The notes under the pieces were generated by a model, which was given only the letters and a program-made list of their open reading frames with translations, was not told the origin of the DNA and did no database searches. From Centropus unirufus (Eukaryota; Chordata; Aves; Cuculiformes; Centropidae), in assembly GCA_013397695.1 (NCBI GenBank), contig VYZI01000075.1:303131-367130 (forward strand): DNA of 64,000 nt, in the 5' to 3' direction. A program made the position numbers and the translations under genes. Of the stretch, positions 63,826 to 64,000 are shown in pieces. Position 1 is the first letter of the stretch, and each line of letters opens with the position of its first letter.

Positions 63826-63829
63826 GAAT

Positions 63830-64000
63830 GGAGGGTTAAGGCTTGCAAAATACCGCGGACCGTTCGATCTGCCTCAATGGGACCAGATCGACACAAACGT
63901 TCGCAGCAGAAAATCGCGACACATCGAGGATCAGCCCCGCCGCCGAGACACCCGCGCCCCGCCAGGCTCCCGGGCCCTTTTCCCACCTCGCCCCGTCCCC
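63830..64000. promoter_or_regulatory. edge of a CpG island, likely promoter of a gene at the right border
   Basis: By eye there are about twenty CpGs in this last 170 bases, against a few per several hundred bases elsewhere, and the final 60 bases are very GC-rich with CCGCCGCCG and CCCGCGCCCC. This is the usual signature of a vertebrate CpG-island promoter, cut by the window end. On the minus strand GCGAG/GTGGGA at 63990/63986 could be the donor of a first exon that starts outside the window; this would fit transcription leftwards. A promoter for a gene to the right, or a bidirectional one, is equally possible. Confidence 0.6.

Noticed and set aside
1..64000. tRNA, rRNA, CRISPR or intact retroviral structures
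   Set aside because: Looked for conserved RNA gene blocks, regular spacer arrays and paired long terminal repeats. None were seen.

Overview
This window looks like vertebrate, most probably avian, nuclear DNA. The main evidence is several truncated CR1-type LINE tails, one of which (ending at 19074) finishes with the ATTCTATG-type 8-bp repeat typical of bird CR1. I see no bacterial-style gene organisation, no rRNA or tRNA gene and no CRISPR array. A 35-base run of N at 6401-6435 is an assembly gap. No protein-coding gene could be recognised with confidence. Almost all long open frames sit in repeats or follow from local base composition.

Left part (1 to about 23.6 kb): mostly AT-rich non-coding DNA that is T- and G-rich on the + strand. 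It holds a few microsatellites, two clusters of homeodomain-type motifs that could be regulatory (961-1460 and 7950-8120), a decayed LINE reverse-transcriptase remnant on the minus strand (about 12.44-13.11 kb), CR1 tails at about 14.9-15.03, 18.63-19.07 and 22.31-22.69 kb, a 16-base microexon candidate at 18406-18421, and a degenerate CAC-rich low-complexity block at about 23.04-23.50 kb.

Boundary (23.6-24.0 kb): the + strand changes from T/G-rich to A/C-rich by eye. A + strand AATAAA (23603) and a minus-strand AATAAA (23993-23998), each followed by a GU-rich stretch in its own direction, face each other. This fits two transcription units converging here.

Right part (24 to 64 kb): mostly non-coding, A/C-rich on +, as expected of introns read from the minus strand. 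The right edge (63.83-64.0 kb) is CpG-rich like a CpG-island promoter. Between the two I propose, at low confidence, a minus-strand transcription unit with candidate exons at 62287-62348, 61295-61345, 60773-60888 (the best, with a possible start codon at 60858-60856), 27858-27905 and 25448-25486. I did not recognise its product. The same interval holds an ancient palindromic repeat (44429-44549), a CR1 fragment (about 50.37-50.84 kb), an older CR1-like scrap (about 58.2 kb), a canonical G-quadruplex motif (40726-40759) and an unexplained 57-bp direct repeat (25231 and 26019).

No new biological system could be demonstrated. The most useful leads are the strand-asymmetry switch with facing poly(A) signals, the candidate exons, the microexon and the palindromic repeat.
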